From JASHVB01 sp035535035 (GTDB taxonomy: Bacteria; Pseudomonadota; Alphaproteobacteria; Acetobacterales; Acetobacteraceae), in contig DATLQW010000073.1 in the NCBI GenBank assembly GCA_035535035.1, positions 46,558-110,557 on the forward strand: a stretch of 64,000 bases of DNA. The letters are read 5' to 3'. Positions 25,574 to 34,772 of the stretch are shown here, piece by piece. The position numbers were made by a program, and so were the translations under genes. The notes under the pieces are model-generated. The model had not been told where the DNA came from and made no database searches. It saw only the letters and a program-made list of their open reading frames with translations. Each line of letters begins with the position of its first letter. The stretch's first letter is position 1.

Positions 25574-26599
25574 ATGCCCTTGCATGCGAACATCGTTGTC
25601 GAAAACGCCGACAGCGTGGCCAGGTCGATCCAGCGCCAGCGCGAGCGCACGATCGACAATCTGAAGCGACTCTATGCCGTGACGCTGTCGGTGAGTTTTG
25701 CCACCGCGGTCGGCGAGCTGGTCGCCACGCTGCATGACGAGCACTGGGATTACAGGAAACCGGTGGATGGCAGCGGCATCGGTGTGCGCATCACGCTGTT
25801 GGTCGTTCTGCTCACGACGGCGGCGATCTTCTTCTTCCAGTCCGACCGGTTCCTGGACATCAAATACGGCATGCCGCGGCCGGACCGCCGAGACGATGCC
25901 GCGGCGACGGATGAGCTGCCGTACTGGGGACCGATCGGCCTGTCCATCGACGCACTGACGGTCATCGTGACGGTGCTGCCGTTCCCCCTGATGGCCTATG
26001 CGCTGGAACCGCACCTGATGCAGCGCGGCGGCCCCGTGCCGTTCTTCTTGAGCTACCTGCTGCTGCTCTACCTGGCCGTCATCCCGATCTTCCTCGGCTG
26101 GGCGGTTGGCGTGTGGAACCGCGTGTGCAACGGTATCGGCTCGTTCCACGGGCTTCGTCCGGGCGGGCGCGAGACCGTGTTGACCGAAGAGCAACGCAGC
26201 CAGGTCCTGTCGGTCCATTGGGTCCTGCTGGACAGCGGCACGGCGCTGATTCTGCTCGGGCTGTTCTGGCGGATGGCCGGAAGCGGGGCCGCCAGCCTTT
26301 GCCTGCCGAGTGCGCACGTGCATATCGGCCGGTTCACCCTGCTGTTCACGATTGTGGCCCTGTTGAGGAACTTTACCGACGGACTCGCGGTGTGGCCATT
26401 CCTCTACCTGAACAAGTGGACCGTTTCCCACCGCGACCTTCCCTGGCATGCGCGCTGGCTGGAGCAGGAGTTCGCCTATCCGTTCCCTTGGAAGTTGAAC
26501 GAAAGTCTCTGCGTCGCGCTGTTCATTGCCGCAATGGTGGCCGGTTTTTTCGCCCTGCCGCGGTTTTACGCGGTGATGACCGCCTGCCTGGCGTCCTGA
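25574..26599 (+). CDS. six-helix membrane protein of unknown function, paired with deoxyribosyltransferase
   Basis: I do not recognise this family. The 341-residue protein begins MPLHANIVVENADSVARSIQ, a soluble N-terminus of about 65 residues. Six hydrophobic stretches follow, for example VRITLLVVLLTTAAIFFFQ and FFLSYLLLLYLAVIPIFLGW, ending in a short tail. A cytoplasmic loop lies around residues 95-118. It starts 29 bases after the deoxyribosyltransferase gene, so the pair is probably co-transcribed. A soluble nucleotide-active enzyme with a membrane protein is the general layout of several membrane-effector defence systems; here that is only a hypothesis. Confidence 0.7.
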   Translation: MPLHANIVVENADSVARSIQRQRERTIDNLKRLYAVTLSVSFATAVGELVATLHDEHWDYRKPVDGSGIGVRITLLVVLLTTAAIFFFQSDRFLDIKYGMPRPDRRDDAAATDELPYWGPIGLSIDALTVIVTVLPFPLMAYALEPHLMQRGGPVPFFLSYLLLLYLAVIPIFLGWAVGVWNRVCNGIGSFHGLRPGGRETVLTEEQRSQVLSVHWVLLDSGTALILLGLFWRMAGSGAASLCLPSAHVHIGRFTLLFTIVALLRNFTDGLAVWPFLYLNKWTVSHRDLPWHARWLEQEFAYPFPWKLNESLCVALFIAAMVAGFFALPRFYAVMTACLAS

Positions 26600-26691
26600 C
26601 CGGATCGCCGCGCCGCGTGAATCGCGACCGGAATCGTGTCGGAACCGGCTGCGGTCTCCCCGGCGGCGGCGTGATCGCCTAGTCTCCCGCC

Positions 26692-28215
26692 ATGAACGAC
26701 CTGCCCGCCCCCGCCGTTTCCAACCTGCCCGAATACACCGTGTCGGAAATCTCCGGCGCGGTGAAGCGCACGCTGGAGGGCAATTTCGGCCGTGTCCGGG
26801 TGCGCGGGGAAATTACCGAACTCAAGCGCTACCCCTCCGGCCACATCTACTTCTCCCTGAAGGACGAGGGCGCCAGGCTCGCCGGCGTGGTGTGGAAGAC
26901 CGCCGTCTCGCGCCTCGGCATGGTGCCGGAGAACGGCGTCGAGGTGGTCGCCACCGGCCGCGTCTCCGCCTATGGCGAGCGCTCGTCCTACCAGCTCATC
27001 GTCGAGCGTATGGAATACGCCGGCGCCGGCGCCCTGCTGGCGCGGATAGAAAGGCTGCGACTCCGCCTCGCCGCCGAGGGCCTGTTCGACGCCGGCCGCA
27101 AGCGCCAACTGCCGGTGCTGCCGACCGTGATCGGGGTGGTCACCAGCGAACGCGGCGCGGTGATCCAGGACATCCGCACCACGCTCGCCCGCCGCTTCCC
27201 CCGCACGCTGCTGCTGTGGTCCGTGCCGGTGCAGGGCGAGGGCGCCGCCGAGCGCATCGCCGCCGCCATCGCCGGGTTCGACGCGCTGCCGGCGGGCGGC
27301 CGGGTGCCGCGCCCCGACGTGCTGATCGTCGCGCGCGGTGGCGGCAGCCTGGAGGACCTGATGGCGTTCAACGAGGAGATCGTCGTCCGTGCCGCCGCGG
27401 CCTGCCGCATCCCGCTGATCTCCGCCGTCGGGCATGAGACCGACACCACCCTGATCGACTTCGCCTCCGACCGCCGTGCGCCTACGCCCACCGCCGCGGC
27501 GGAAATCGCGGTGCCGGCGCGCGCCGACCTGATAGCCGACCTGGAACACAAGGCGGCCCGCCTGGTCGGCGGCCTGAATCGCCTAACGCAGGATCGCCGC
27601 CTTCGCCTGTCCCGCGCCGAACGCGGCCTGCCGGACCTGCCGGCATTGCTCGGCACCGCGCGGCAGCGGCTGGACGATCGCGCCGAGCGGCTGGTGCTGG
27701 CGTTGCCCAACCTGGTGGAGAAGCGCCGCACCGCGCTGGTCGCGGTCGAGCGGCGGCTGCCGGACCTGCCGGCGACGATCATGGCGTGCCGCGAGCGGGT
27801 GCACGAACGCGGCGTGCGGCTGATCCTGGCGTTGCCCAACCTGGTGGCGACTCGACACTCCGCACTGGACCTGTCGGGCCACAAGCTGGTCGCCTGCCTG
27901 CGCCAAACGGTGGCGGGCATCCGCAACCGCGCGAACCGCACGCTGGGCCGGCTGAGCGACGCCCCGCTGCGCGCCGGATTGCGTGAGGCGCGCGCGCGGC
28001 TGGAAGGGACCGGGGCACGGCTCGAGTCGGTGTCGCCGCTGGCGGTGCTGCAGCGTGGCTACGCGCTGGTGTCCGACCCCTCCGGGCATCCCCTGACCAG
28101 CGCCGCCGCGGTGCAGCCGGGCGCAAGGCTGAAGCTGCGCTTCGCCGATGGCGAGCGGGGCGCGACCGCGGATGGCGGGCGCAAGCCGGACCGGCAGGGG
28201 AAGCTGGGATTGTAA
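26692..28215 (+). CDS. xseA: exodeoxyribonuclease VII large subunit
   Basis: XseA with XseB forms exonuclease VII, which degrades single-stranded DNA. The 507-residue protein has the N-terminal OB domain (EYTVSEISGAVKRTLEG, VRVRGEITELKRYPSGHIYF) and the catalytic core with VVTSERGAVIQDI, LIVARGGGSLEDLMAFNEE and ISAVGHETDTTLID. The following coiled coil contains a 43-residue tandem repeat (codons at 27625-27753 and 27754-27882). The C-terminal YALVSDPSGHPLTS is normal. No xseB-like gene is seen nearby. The start is preceded by CGCCTAGTCTCCCGCC, without a clear ribosome site. Confidence 0.96.
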   Translation: MNDLPAPAVSNLPEYTVSEISGAVKRTLEGNFGRVRVRGEITELKRYPSGHIYFSLKDEGARLAGVVWKTAVSRLGMVPENGVEVVATGRVSAYGERSSYQLIVERMEYAGAGALLARIERLRLRLAAEGLFDAGRKRQLPVLPTVIGVVTSERGAVIQDIRTTLARRFPRTLLLWSVPVQGEGAAERIAAAIAGFDALPAGGRVPRPDVLIVARGGGSLEDLMAFNEEIVVRAAAACRIPLISAVGHETDTTLIDFASDRRAPTPTAAAEIAVPARADLIADLEHKAARLVGGLNRLTQDRRLRLSRAERGLPDLPALLGTARQRLDDRAERLVLALPNLVEKRRTALVAVERRLPDLPATIMACRERVHERGVRLILALPNLVATRHSALDLSGHKLVACLRQTVAGIRNRANRTLGRLSDAPLRAGLREARARLEGTGARLESVSPLAVLQRGYALVSDPSGHPLTSAAAVQPGARLKLRFADGERGATADGGRKPDRQGKLGL

Positions 28216-28369
28216 GGCGGCGGTGCTGTCCGCCCGCGGCGGATCGTTGCACCGAGCCCCCCGGCAACCTCCCGCGTGACGCGCGGCGCTCTCCGGCGGG
28301 CGATTGCGTCGTCGCTCCAATGCTCGCCGCCACAGCGGCCTCGGCGGTTCCAGGCAGCGCGGACATGCT

Positions 28370-29401
28370 CTATTTGTCGATGATCGCGGCAAGTACGTCC
28401 GCGGCGTGCCGGCACTGCGCCGCGCTGACGTTCAGATGGGTGACGGCCCGCACGGTGCGCGCAGCGAAGGCCGATACCAGCACGCCACGTTCCTGCGCGT
28501 GCCGCACGATGGACGCGGCGTCGGGCAACGGCTCCGGCAGGTGGAAGATGATGATGTTGCTCAGCGCCGCCGCGAGGTCGATCCGCGCGCGCGTGCCGGC
28601 GACGCGTTCGGCCAGGATCCGCGCATTGGCGTGATCCTCTGCCAGCCGCGTCATGTTGTGGTCCAGCGCGTACAGGCCGGCGGCGGCAAGAATGCCCGAC
28701 TGGCGCATCGCCCCGCCGAACATCCGCCGCGCCCGCACCGCGCGCGCGATGTCCGGCTTGCGCCCGGCGATCAGGCTTCCGACCGGGCAGCCGAGACCCT
28801 TGGACAATGCGACCGAGACCATGTCGAACGGCGCGGCGAGCTCGGCCAGGGAGCGTCCGCCGGCGACCGCGGCGTTGAACAGCCGCGCGCCGTCGAGATA
28901 GCTCGCCAGCCCGAGCCCGCGCGCCGCGTCGCAGATCTCGACCGCCGCGTTCTGCGGAAACACCACGCCGCCGCCGCGGTTGTGCGTGTTCTCGATTGCC
29001 ACCAGCGTGGTGGGCGGGAACACGATGTGCCCCTGCGGCTTGCAGGCGGCGCGCAGCTCGGCCGCGGTGAACAGGCCGCCGTGGCCGACCGTGGTGAACT
29101 GCACGCCGGAATTGGCGGCGGCCGCACCGGATTCGTGCCACACCACGTGGGCTTCCTCGCCGACGATCACGTCGTCGCCGGGACGAGTCAGCAGCTTCAG
29201 GCCGATCTGGTTGGCCATCGTGCCGCTGGGCACGAACAACGCGGCCTCCTTGCCGAGCAATTCGGCCACGCGCTCCTGCAACTGGTTGACGGACGGGTCC
29301 TCGCCGTACTGGTCGTCACCGACCGGCGCCTGCGCCATGGCCGCGCGCATCGCGTCCGAGGGCAGCGTCACCGTGTCCGAACGCAGGTCGATGCGGTCCA
29401 T
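28370..29401 (-). CDS. low-specificity L-threonine aldolase family (PLP enzyme)
   Basis: The 343-residue protein belongs to the beta-eliminating lyase/threonine aldolase family, which cleaves threonine to glycine and acetaldehyde with PLP. It begins MDRIDLRSDTVTLPSDAMRA, then GDDQYGEDPSVNQLQERVAE, both standard. The PLP lysine lies in SVALSKGLGCPVGS and the family's VAIENTHNRGGG loop is present. The open frame extends to 29632 upstream but contains repeat sequence, so ATG 29401 is used. It is a single gene, convergent with xseA 154 bases away. Confidence 0.92.
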   Translation of the reverse strand: MDRIDLRSDTVTLPSDAMRAAMAQAPVGDDQYGEDPSVNQLQERVAELLGKEAALFVPSGTMANQIGLKLLTRPGDDVIVGEEAHVVWHESGAAAANSGVQFTTVGHGGLFTAAELRAACKPQGHIVFPPTTLVAIENTHNRGGGVVFPQNAAVEICDAARGLGLASYLDGARLFNAAVAGGRSLAELAAPFDMVSVALSKGLGCPVGSLIAGRKPDIARAVRARRMFGGAMRQSGILAAAGLYALDHNMTRLAEDHANARILAERVAGTRARIDLAAALSNIIIFHLPEPLPDAASIVRHAQERGVLVSAFAARTVRAVTHLNVSAAQCRHAADVLAAIIDK

Positions 29402-29435
29402 GGTTGCGGCCTCCGATTGGCGAGGACGTGCATGT

Positions 29436-29465
29436 GTCATTGCGAGCGGCGCGAAGCAATCCCGG
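29436..29465. repeat. family A repeat, single arm
   Basis: GTCATTGCGAGCGGCGCGAA followed by GCAATCCC is one arm of the family A palindrome without its partner. It lies in the 288-base spacer upstream of the threonine aldolase gene, which holds no supported gene. Confidence 0.5.
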
Positions 29466-29689
29466 TGGGGTGAGCAGCGTTGCCCGGCCCAACCGGCCAT
29501 GGCCGTGCGCGGCCATCGACAGGCCAGCGAACCAGCCACGGCGCCCGTGCACTCAATCGGTCCGCGGTGGACGACTGGACAGGCCCCTCCGGCGTCGCGC
29601 CAGGCTTGGCGCCGCGGGCAGTCTTGTCTCACGGTCGTCTCAGAATCCCGATTCGTGCGATGATGCCCCCTGTTTCCGCGGCGATCCCG

Positions 29690-30379
29690 TCAGGCGGCTT
29701 TGCCCAGCGGGCTGCGCCCGGCCTTGTCCGCTGGGTTCGGCCCGGCGCCGGCGCCACGGAGCAATGCGTCCAGCACCGCCGGATGCGTGGGGAAGGCCGA
29801 CGCGAGGAGAGCCGCCTTGGTGTTCGGCGCGGCCCCACGGTGGTTGCGGATCGCCGCCGCGGCATCGTCCGTCGCCGGGCGACGTGGCGGGACCGGTTGC
29901 TGCGGGCCAGGGGCGGCGTGCGGCGGCGTGACGGCGGCCCGGGTGGGAAGCGGCGGGGTGGCCTGCGGTTCGGCCGGCCGCGTCGAGGCCGACTCCGCCG
30001 CCGCCGGCTGCACCGGCGCGCTGCAAACGACCGCCGCCACCGCGAGCCGCAGTTTTTGCTCCTGCGCCAGCATGCGTTTGGCCGCGCGTGCCTCGCGCAT
30101 CATGCTGGCGGCCTGGGCGCGGCAGCGCGTCATTTTGGCGAAGTCGTCCTGGCGGAGGCCGGCCTCGCGCAGGTTGTCGGCGGCGTGGGCGCCGCAGAGC
30201 ACGACCTGCACCGCGAGGCGCCCTTCATAGGCGTCGGCGGGGTTCAGGGCGTTGAAAGCCTCGATGGCGGTGGTCATGCGGCGTTCGTGGTTCTCACGGT
30301 TGCGGGCTGGCGTAGGCGGCAGGCTTTTGCCGAGTTCGCAGTAATATTCGTGCCTGGCGGTGGTGGAGAGGACGGGCAT
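29690..30379 (-). CDS. Ala/Pro-rich hypothetical protein
   Basis: The 229-residue protein has no domain I recognise. The N-terminal half, to about residue 110, is a predicted helical region with Arg/Ala/Glu content (KMTRCRAQAASMMREARAAK). The second half is Pro/Ala-rich and ends RGAGAGPNPADKAGRSPLGK. No signal peptide or membrane helix is visible, so it may be cytoplasmic. A good sigma-70-like promoter (30418-30446) with a 17-base spacer and a GGAG ribosome site support it as a real gene. Large helical plus disordered proteins of this kind are common in this bacterial group. Confidence 0.6.
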   Translation of the reverse strand: MPVLSTTARHEYYCELGKSLPPTPARNRENHERRMTTAIEAFNALNPADAYEGRLAVQVVLCGAHAADNLREAGLRQDDFAKMTRCRAQAASMMREARAAKRMLAQEQKLRLAVAAVVCSAPVQPAAAESASTRPAEPQATPPLPTRAAVTPPHAAPGPQQPVPPRRPATDDAAAAIRNHRGAAPNTKAALLASAFPTHPAVLDALLRGAGAGPNPADKAGRSPLGKAA

Positions 30380-30417
30380 GGGTGCGGCTCCGGGCCGGTT
30401 AATGGGACAAACGGGTT

Positions 30418-30446
30418 ATACTAACATAGCTAACGGGCATGTTCAA
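30418..30446 (-). promoter_or_regulatory. promoter of the Ala/Pro-rich hypothetical gene
   Basis: On the minus strand TTGAAC (30446-30441) and TAGTAT (30423-30418) are separated by exactly 17 bases, about 30 bases before the transcript would reach the gene start. The spacer shows the direct repeat CTAACATAG/CTAACGGG, which could be an operator half-site pair. Confidence 0.5.
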
Positions 30447-30688
30447 GGGGTTGGGGAGGCGGGCTGGCGATTGTGCCGCGATACGGCGTGCGGTGGAGGA
30501 ACGCCGCGGCGCCGCGGCGGGTGGGCGCTGGTATTGGCAGTGCGCTGGTGGCGGGCGCTGCGGTCCATTCGACACCGGCCCATTTGCGTTCATTTGCGCT
30601 ATGATTCTGCTCTCCATCTCCAGCCGTTCGGGTGATACCAACCGCCCGAAAGGCTGCCTCGTCAGGCGGCCAGCCGCGCGACCTCTCT

Positions 30689-30793
30689 GTCATTGCGAGG
30701 GAGCGGAGCGACGAGGCAATCTCCCGCCCGATGAGCCGCGGTCCTGCGTCATCGGGCGGGAGATTGCTTCGTCGCTCCGCTCCTCGCAATGAC
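30689..30793. repeat. palindromic repeat, family A (complete copy)
   Basis: The outer arms are GTCATTGCGAGGGAGCGGAG and CTCCGCTCCTCGCAATGAC. The second arm is ACGAGGCAATCTCCCGCC, pairing with GGCGGGAGATTGCTTCGT. The inner arms GCCCGATGA and TCATCGGGC flank the loop. An extra CTCGCAATGAC follows at 30798-30808. The 447-base spacer 30380-30826 otherwise contains no gene I can support. Confidence 0.8.
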
Positions 30794-30826
30794 ATGGTGC
30801 TCGCAATGACACGGGCGCGTCGGGCG

Positions 30827-31570
30827 TCACAACGCGGGCGTCAGCGCCGCCAGCGCATTCAGCGCGGGAGGAAAACCGCTATGCGGCGCGGTCTGAATCA
30901 CCGCTTCGATTACCTCGGTCCGCGTCAGCCCGACATTCAACGCCGATTGTCCGAACTTCGCCACTTGCTCTGGCAGGCGCAGCGCGGTGAACGCTGCCAC
31001 CGCGACCAATGCCCGCGCCCGCCGGTCAAGCCCGGGACGGAACCAGAGTTCGCCATAGCCATACTGGATCGCCACCGGGTACAGCGCGCCGGTCACCGGA
31101 TTGTCCGGCGCGGCATAGCCGGACCGGGCCCGGTCGCCGTGCAGCTCGCCCATCAGCGCGCGGCCCCGCGCAGTAAGTTGTTCGAGCGAAACGTCGGCCG
31201 GCGGCTCCGGCGGAAACGCCATGCCGCGCGCGGCGAGCACCTCCGCCAACACCTCCAGAGTCTCTTCCGTGGCGGAGAACCCGGCATACAGCCCGGCCTG
31301 CACCAGCACCTCGCGAATCGCCCCCGGAGTCAGCCCGATATCGAGCGCCGCGCCGAGCAGCCGCCGCAGCGCGCGCAGACGCGGAAACACCGCCAGGGCG
31401 GCGAGCGTGCAGATCATGCGGTCGGCCAGTGCCAGCCCGGGCCGCGACCAGATCGCGCCGAACACGGCCTCGGTCAGCAGGGTGCCGAAGCCTGGCGGCA
31501 GATCGGGACCGTCGCCGCGCAGCCGGTCGCGCATCGCTTCTCCCTGGCGGCGCAAGTCGTCTCGGGTCAT
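30827..31570 (-). CDS. carboxymuconolactone decarboxylase family protein (two repeats)
   Basis: The 247-residue protein contains two copies of the CMD fold. The first shows LADRMICTLAALAVFPRLRA and the second DRRARALVAVAAFTALRLPE. The fold is used by AhpD-like alkylhydroperoxidases and by gamma-carboxymuconolactone decarboxylases. The CxxC pair of AhpD is not visible here, so the decarboxylase-type role is favoured, without known substrate. AAGGAAAGCG precedes ATG 31570. The gene is solitary, on the minus strand like the caspase gene upstream. Confidence 0.78.
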   Translation of the reverse strand: MTRDDLRRQGEAMRDRLRGDGPDLPPGFGTLLTEAVFGAIWSRPGLALADRMICTLAALAVFPRLRALRRLLGAALDIGLTPGAIREVLVQAGLYAGFSATEETLEVLAEVLAARGMAFPPEPPADVSLEQLTARGRALMGELHGDRARSGYAAPDNPVTGALYPVAIQYGYGELWFRPGLDRRARALVAVAAFTALRLPEQVAKFGQSALNVGLTRTEVIEAVIQTAPHSGFPPALNALAALTPAL

Positions 31571-31694
31571 CGCGCTTTCCTTCGTGATCGGCGTTGGGCG
31601 CAGTCTGCCCCGGTTCGCGGCGTTGCCCAAACCCCGGTCTGCTCATCCGCGCGGCGTCGCGGGCCAGCGAGCGAGAACAGCCCGGGCGACACCT

Positions 31695-34643
31695 CTAATG
31701 CCCAGTCCCGATCACCGCCCCCAGGGGGAACGACCGCAGCTCCGATTGTGCGGTCTTGAACACCGCGTCCTGGTCATGGCCCTTGCGTCGCGCCAGCACA
31801 CCCACCCGCTCCGACACATACTCCCCCAGTGACAATGCGCTGATCACGTCGTCCGAGCTGTGCGGCGCGCGCCCGTCGAATGCCTCGTGCAGCGCATACA
31901 CGAACACTCCGTTATGGCCGTCGTAGCTGTCCATCGCCTCCTGTACCGAGGAAGACGCCGCCAGCACGTATCGTCCGGTCTCGTGTCCCACATTGGCCAG
32001 CGCGTCCGCCGTCACCGCACCCGAATGACAGGTGTCCAGGAACAGCAATGCGTCGCGCGCCCGGATGCGCGACAGCGCGCCGATCAGCGTCGTCTCGTCG
32101 ATCGCCTGCCGAGCGATGGCGTCCCACGACGTCACGTCCGCCACGTCCTGCGGGATCAGCAGGAACCGTCCATCGCCGTGCAGCACCACGCCGTGGCTGG
32201 CCACGTAGAACAGGAACGTGTCGTCCGGCCGTATCTCGCCGGCCAGACGATTGAAGGCCGCCAGGATGCCGGCCTTGGTGGCCTGCGCGTCGGTCAGCAG
32301 CGTCACGTTCTCCGAGCGGAACACCTTCGCGCCCGATCGCTTCACCAGTTCGGCGAAGGTGGTCGCGTCCGCCACGGCTTCGTTCAGCGTCAGGCTCGGC
32401 GCGGCGAAATGGTCGATGCCGATCGACAGCACGAACAACCGTCCGGTGCCGCCCGCCGCCGCCTCACCGGACAGCTCCAGTGGCGTGGTCTCGGCGAACA
32501 CCGTGTCGGACTTGTCATAGACCCGCAGTTGCACGCGATCCTCGCCGGGATCGAGCGGCACCTCCATTGCGACCTCCGCCTGACCGTTGGCCAGCCTTGG
32601 CGCGGGAGTGCGCCCGACATTGCGCTCGTTCACGAAGGCGTCGATGTCTCCGACGCCCAGCCCGTGGCCGGTCAGCCGCAGCGACATGCGCAGGCTGGTG
32701 GCGCCCGGCGGCAGCGGCACCGCGCCGGCCGCCCGCGGATCGATCGGCGTGCAGCCGGACGCGGTGGCGGCGCAGGCCCTGGCGATCTCCACCTCCGGCT
32801 GACGCGCCAGGCGGTCGCGCAGGTCGCCGATGTCCTTCAGCCGCGCCTCGGCGGGGCCGGGATCGCCGGCCAGCGCCGCCCGCACCGCCTCCGGCGCATA
32901 CAGCGCGCGATAGGCCTGGGAGAAGCTGGTCCATTCCGGTGGCTGGTCACTGCCGCGGTTGAGCTGGATGCCGACCAGGTCCTTGCCGCCGCGATCGGCA
33001 TGGTCGAACAAGCCGTCCGGCGTGAACAACACCCAGCGCACCCCATCGGCATGGGCAAACAACGCGACGCGCGGGGTGATGGTGTTGCCGGTCAGCCCGT
33101 ACCAGCGCAGCGTGCCGTCCAGCAATGCGGCCACCACGATGCGGCCGTCGGGCGTGACCGTCACCGCCCAGGCCGCCGCCGGCACCGGCACGGCGGCGAC
33201 CGCGCGCCCGTCGCGGTCGTACAGCCGCAGTTGCGTGTCGGTTCCGAGCAATACGCCGCCGTCGGGCAGCGCCGCGGCGCTGCGGCTGAACTCCGCCTTG
33301 TCCAGCGCGAGCGCCACGCCGTTCAGCCGCGGCGCCGAGCTGTCCTTCCACCCGGTCAAACCCGCCGGCAACCGCGCCACCGCCAGGGTCGGGTCCGGCG
33401 CGATCACCGCGCTCAATTTGCCGAGGATGGCATCGAACCGCAGCAGCCCGGTGCCGGTGGCGAACTCGACCACCGCCCCCGACCTGGACACCGCCAGGCG
33501 TTGCTCGCGCGCCGGGCGCAGGTCGGCCAACGGCGGCGTTGGACGTATCGCTACCGTGCCGTCCGGCGCCAGGCGGCCCCAGCCGGGGTCCTCCGTGGCA
33601 TAGACCGCCCCGCCGCCCGGCACCGGCCTGATGTCGAGGATCGTGTCGTGCGACGCGTCGATGTCCGTGGCAGGGCCCAGCCCGAAATCATCCCAGCGGC
33701 GGATCACGTAGCCGTCCGGCCCGCGCGCATAACCGCCGGCCAGAAGCTGCACGCCGCCGCGCGCGTCGGCCGCCCAGGCGACCGCGAGCAAACCCTCGCC
33801 CTTCAGCCCCGACGTGTCGGGCGAAAACACCGGCATCAGGGTGCGCGCCGACAGCACATCGACCCGCAGGTGGCCGTGCCGGTCCGGCGCGTCGTAGGTC
33901 ACCGCCAGCAGGCTGCCGTCCGGCGACACCGCCAGGCCCCAGGGCCGCAGCCCAGGCGCGGGCTGTTTCTCCAGTTTCCGGCCGTCCGCCTCGTAGGCGC
34001 GCACCTTGCCGTCGGCAGCCGCGACGAACAGCCTCCCCTGGCGGTCGAACGCCACGCGCCGCACCGGGCCGGCATAGGCGGGGTCCTCAAGCAACGGTTT
34101 GCCGGTATGGGCGTTCCATTCCCGCACGCCGCCGCGTGCCAGACCCGCGGCAAAGCGCGTGCCGTCCGGCGACACGGCCAGATCGTTCACCGGCGAGGGC
34201 AGGCCGGGCAGCCGCCCGATCAGGACACCCCTCGCCACGTCGAACAGGTAGATGCTGAACGTGCCGTCCCAGGATCCGCCGGTCGCGCCGGCGGCGAACA
34301 CTCGCCGGCCGTCCGGCGTCACCGCGACCGCATAGATTTCGCCCTCCTGCCGGGATCCGATCGGCAGGCGCAGCACCTCGCGCAGCTTGCCGTCGGGCAG
34401 CGACCACAGGCGCACCGTCTTGTCGTAGCTGCCGGACACCAGGAGCTTGCCGTCAGCGTCCACGGCCAGGCGTGGCACCGCGCCGATATGGCCACCCGCC
34501 TCGATGCGGAGAAAGGGTTGCTGCGGCGGGGTTTGCGCCGCGGCCGAGAGCAGGCTGGCGAGAAGGAGGAAAAGCCCGGCAAGGGCAAAGCCGGGGATCC
34601 GCACGCTGAGCCGACGCCCGGACGCAGGTGAGCCGGTTGTCAT
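31695..34643 (-). CDS. exported caspase-like (C14) protein with WD40 propeller
   Basis: The 982-residue protein starts at ATG 34643 with a signal peptide or signal anchor (about residues 10-37: RIPGFALAGLFLLLASLL). WD40 repeats follow, such as GSYDKTVRLWSLPDGKL and further propeller blades to about residue 500. The C-terminal caspase-fold domain begins LFVLSIGIDHFAAPSL, with His817 in YVASHGVVLHG and Cys872 in LFLDTCHSGAV, the catalytic dyad. It is therefore predicted to be an active peptidase, exported to the periplasm or anchored. An SH3-domain lipoprotein gene lies 129 bases upstream in the same direction, suggesting a two-gene unit. Confidence 0.88.
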   Translation of the reverse strand: MTTGSPASGRRLSVRIPGFALAGLFLLLASLLSAAAQTPPQQPFLRIEAGGHIGAVPRLAVDADGKLLVSGSYDKTVRLWSLPDGKLREVLRLPIGSRQEGEIYAVAVTPDGRRVFAAGATGGSWDGTFSIYLFDVARGVLIGRLPGLPSPVNDLAVSPDGTRFAAGLARGGVREWNAHTGKPLLEDPAYAGPVRRVAFDRQGRLFVAAADGKVRAYEADGRKLEKQPAPGLRPWGLAVSPDGSLLAVTYDAPDRHGHLRVDVLSARTLMPVFSPDTSGLKGEGLLAVAWAADARGGVQLLAGGYARGPDGYVIRRWDDFGLGPATDIDASHDTILDIRPVPGGGAVYATEDPGWGRLAPDGTVAIRPTPPLADLRPAREQRLAVSRSGAVVEFATGTGLLRFDAILGKLSAVIAPDPTLAVARLPAGLTGWKDSSAPRLNGVALALDKAEFSRSAAALPDGGVLLGTDTQLRLYDRDGRAVAAVPVPAAAWAVTVTPDGRIVVAALLDGTLRWYGLTGNTITPRVALFAHADGVRWVLFTPDGLFDHADRGGKDLVGIQLNRGSDQPPEWTSFSQAYRALYAPEAVRAALAGDPGPAEARLKDIGDLRDRLARQPEVEIARACAATASGCTPIDPRAAGAVPLPPGATSLRMSLRLTGHGLGVGDIDAFVNERNVGRTPAPRLANGQAEVAMEVPLDPGEDRVQLRVYDKSDTVFAETTPLELSGEAAAGGTGRLFVLSIGIDHFAAPSLTLNEAVADATTFAELVKRSGAKVFRSENVTLLTDAQATKAGILAAFNRLAGEIRPDDTFLFYVASHGVVLHGDGRFLLIPQDVADVTSWDAIARQAIDETTLIGALSRIRARDALLFLDTCHSGAVTADALANVGHETGRYVLAASSSVQEAMDSYDGHNGVFVYALHEAFDGRAPHSSDDVISALSLGEYVSERVGVLARRKGHDQDAVFKTAQSELRSFPLGAVIGTGH

Positions 34644-34660
34644 GGGAGAGCCGCGACCCC

Positions 34661-34721
34661 CGTCATTCCCGCGACAGCGGAGCCCCGTGCGGCATCGGTC
34701 CCCGGTTTCGCGGAGATGACG
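34661..34721. repeat. palindromic repeat, family D
   Basis: CGTCATTCCCGCGACAGCGG pairs imperfectly with a right arm ending TTTCGCGGAGATGACG. It lies in the 129-base gap between the caspase gene and the lipoprotein gene and resembles common bacterial 'GTCATTCCCGCG' palindromes. Confidence 0.5.
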
Positions 34722-34772
34722 CGGAACGACGCCCCGAGTCATGTGATTCGCCTGTTTCCGGCCTGCGCGACC

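Noticed and set aside
31860..34631. 923-codon plus-strand frame opposite the caspase gene
   Set aside because: The WD40 and caspase motifs are on the minus strand; the plus frame is repeats of Arg/Gln/His without any domain.
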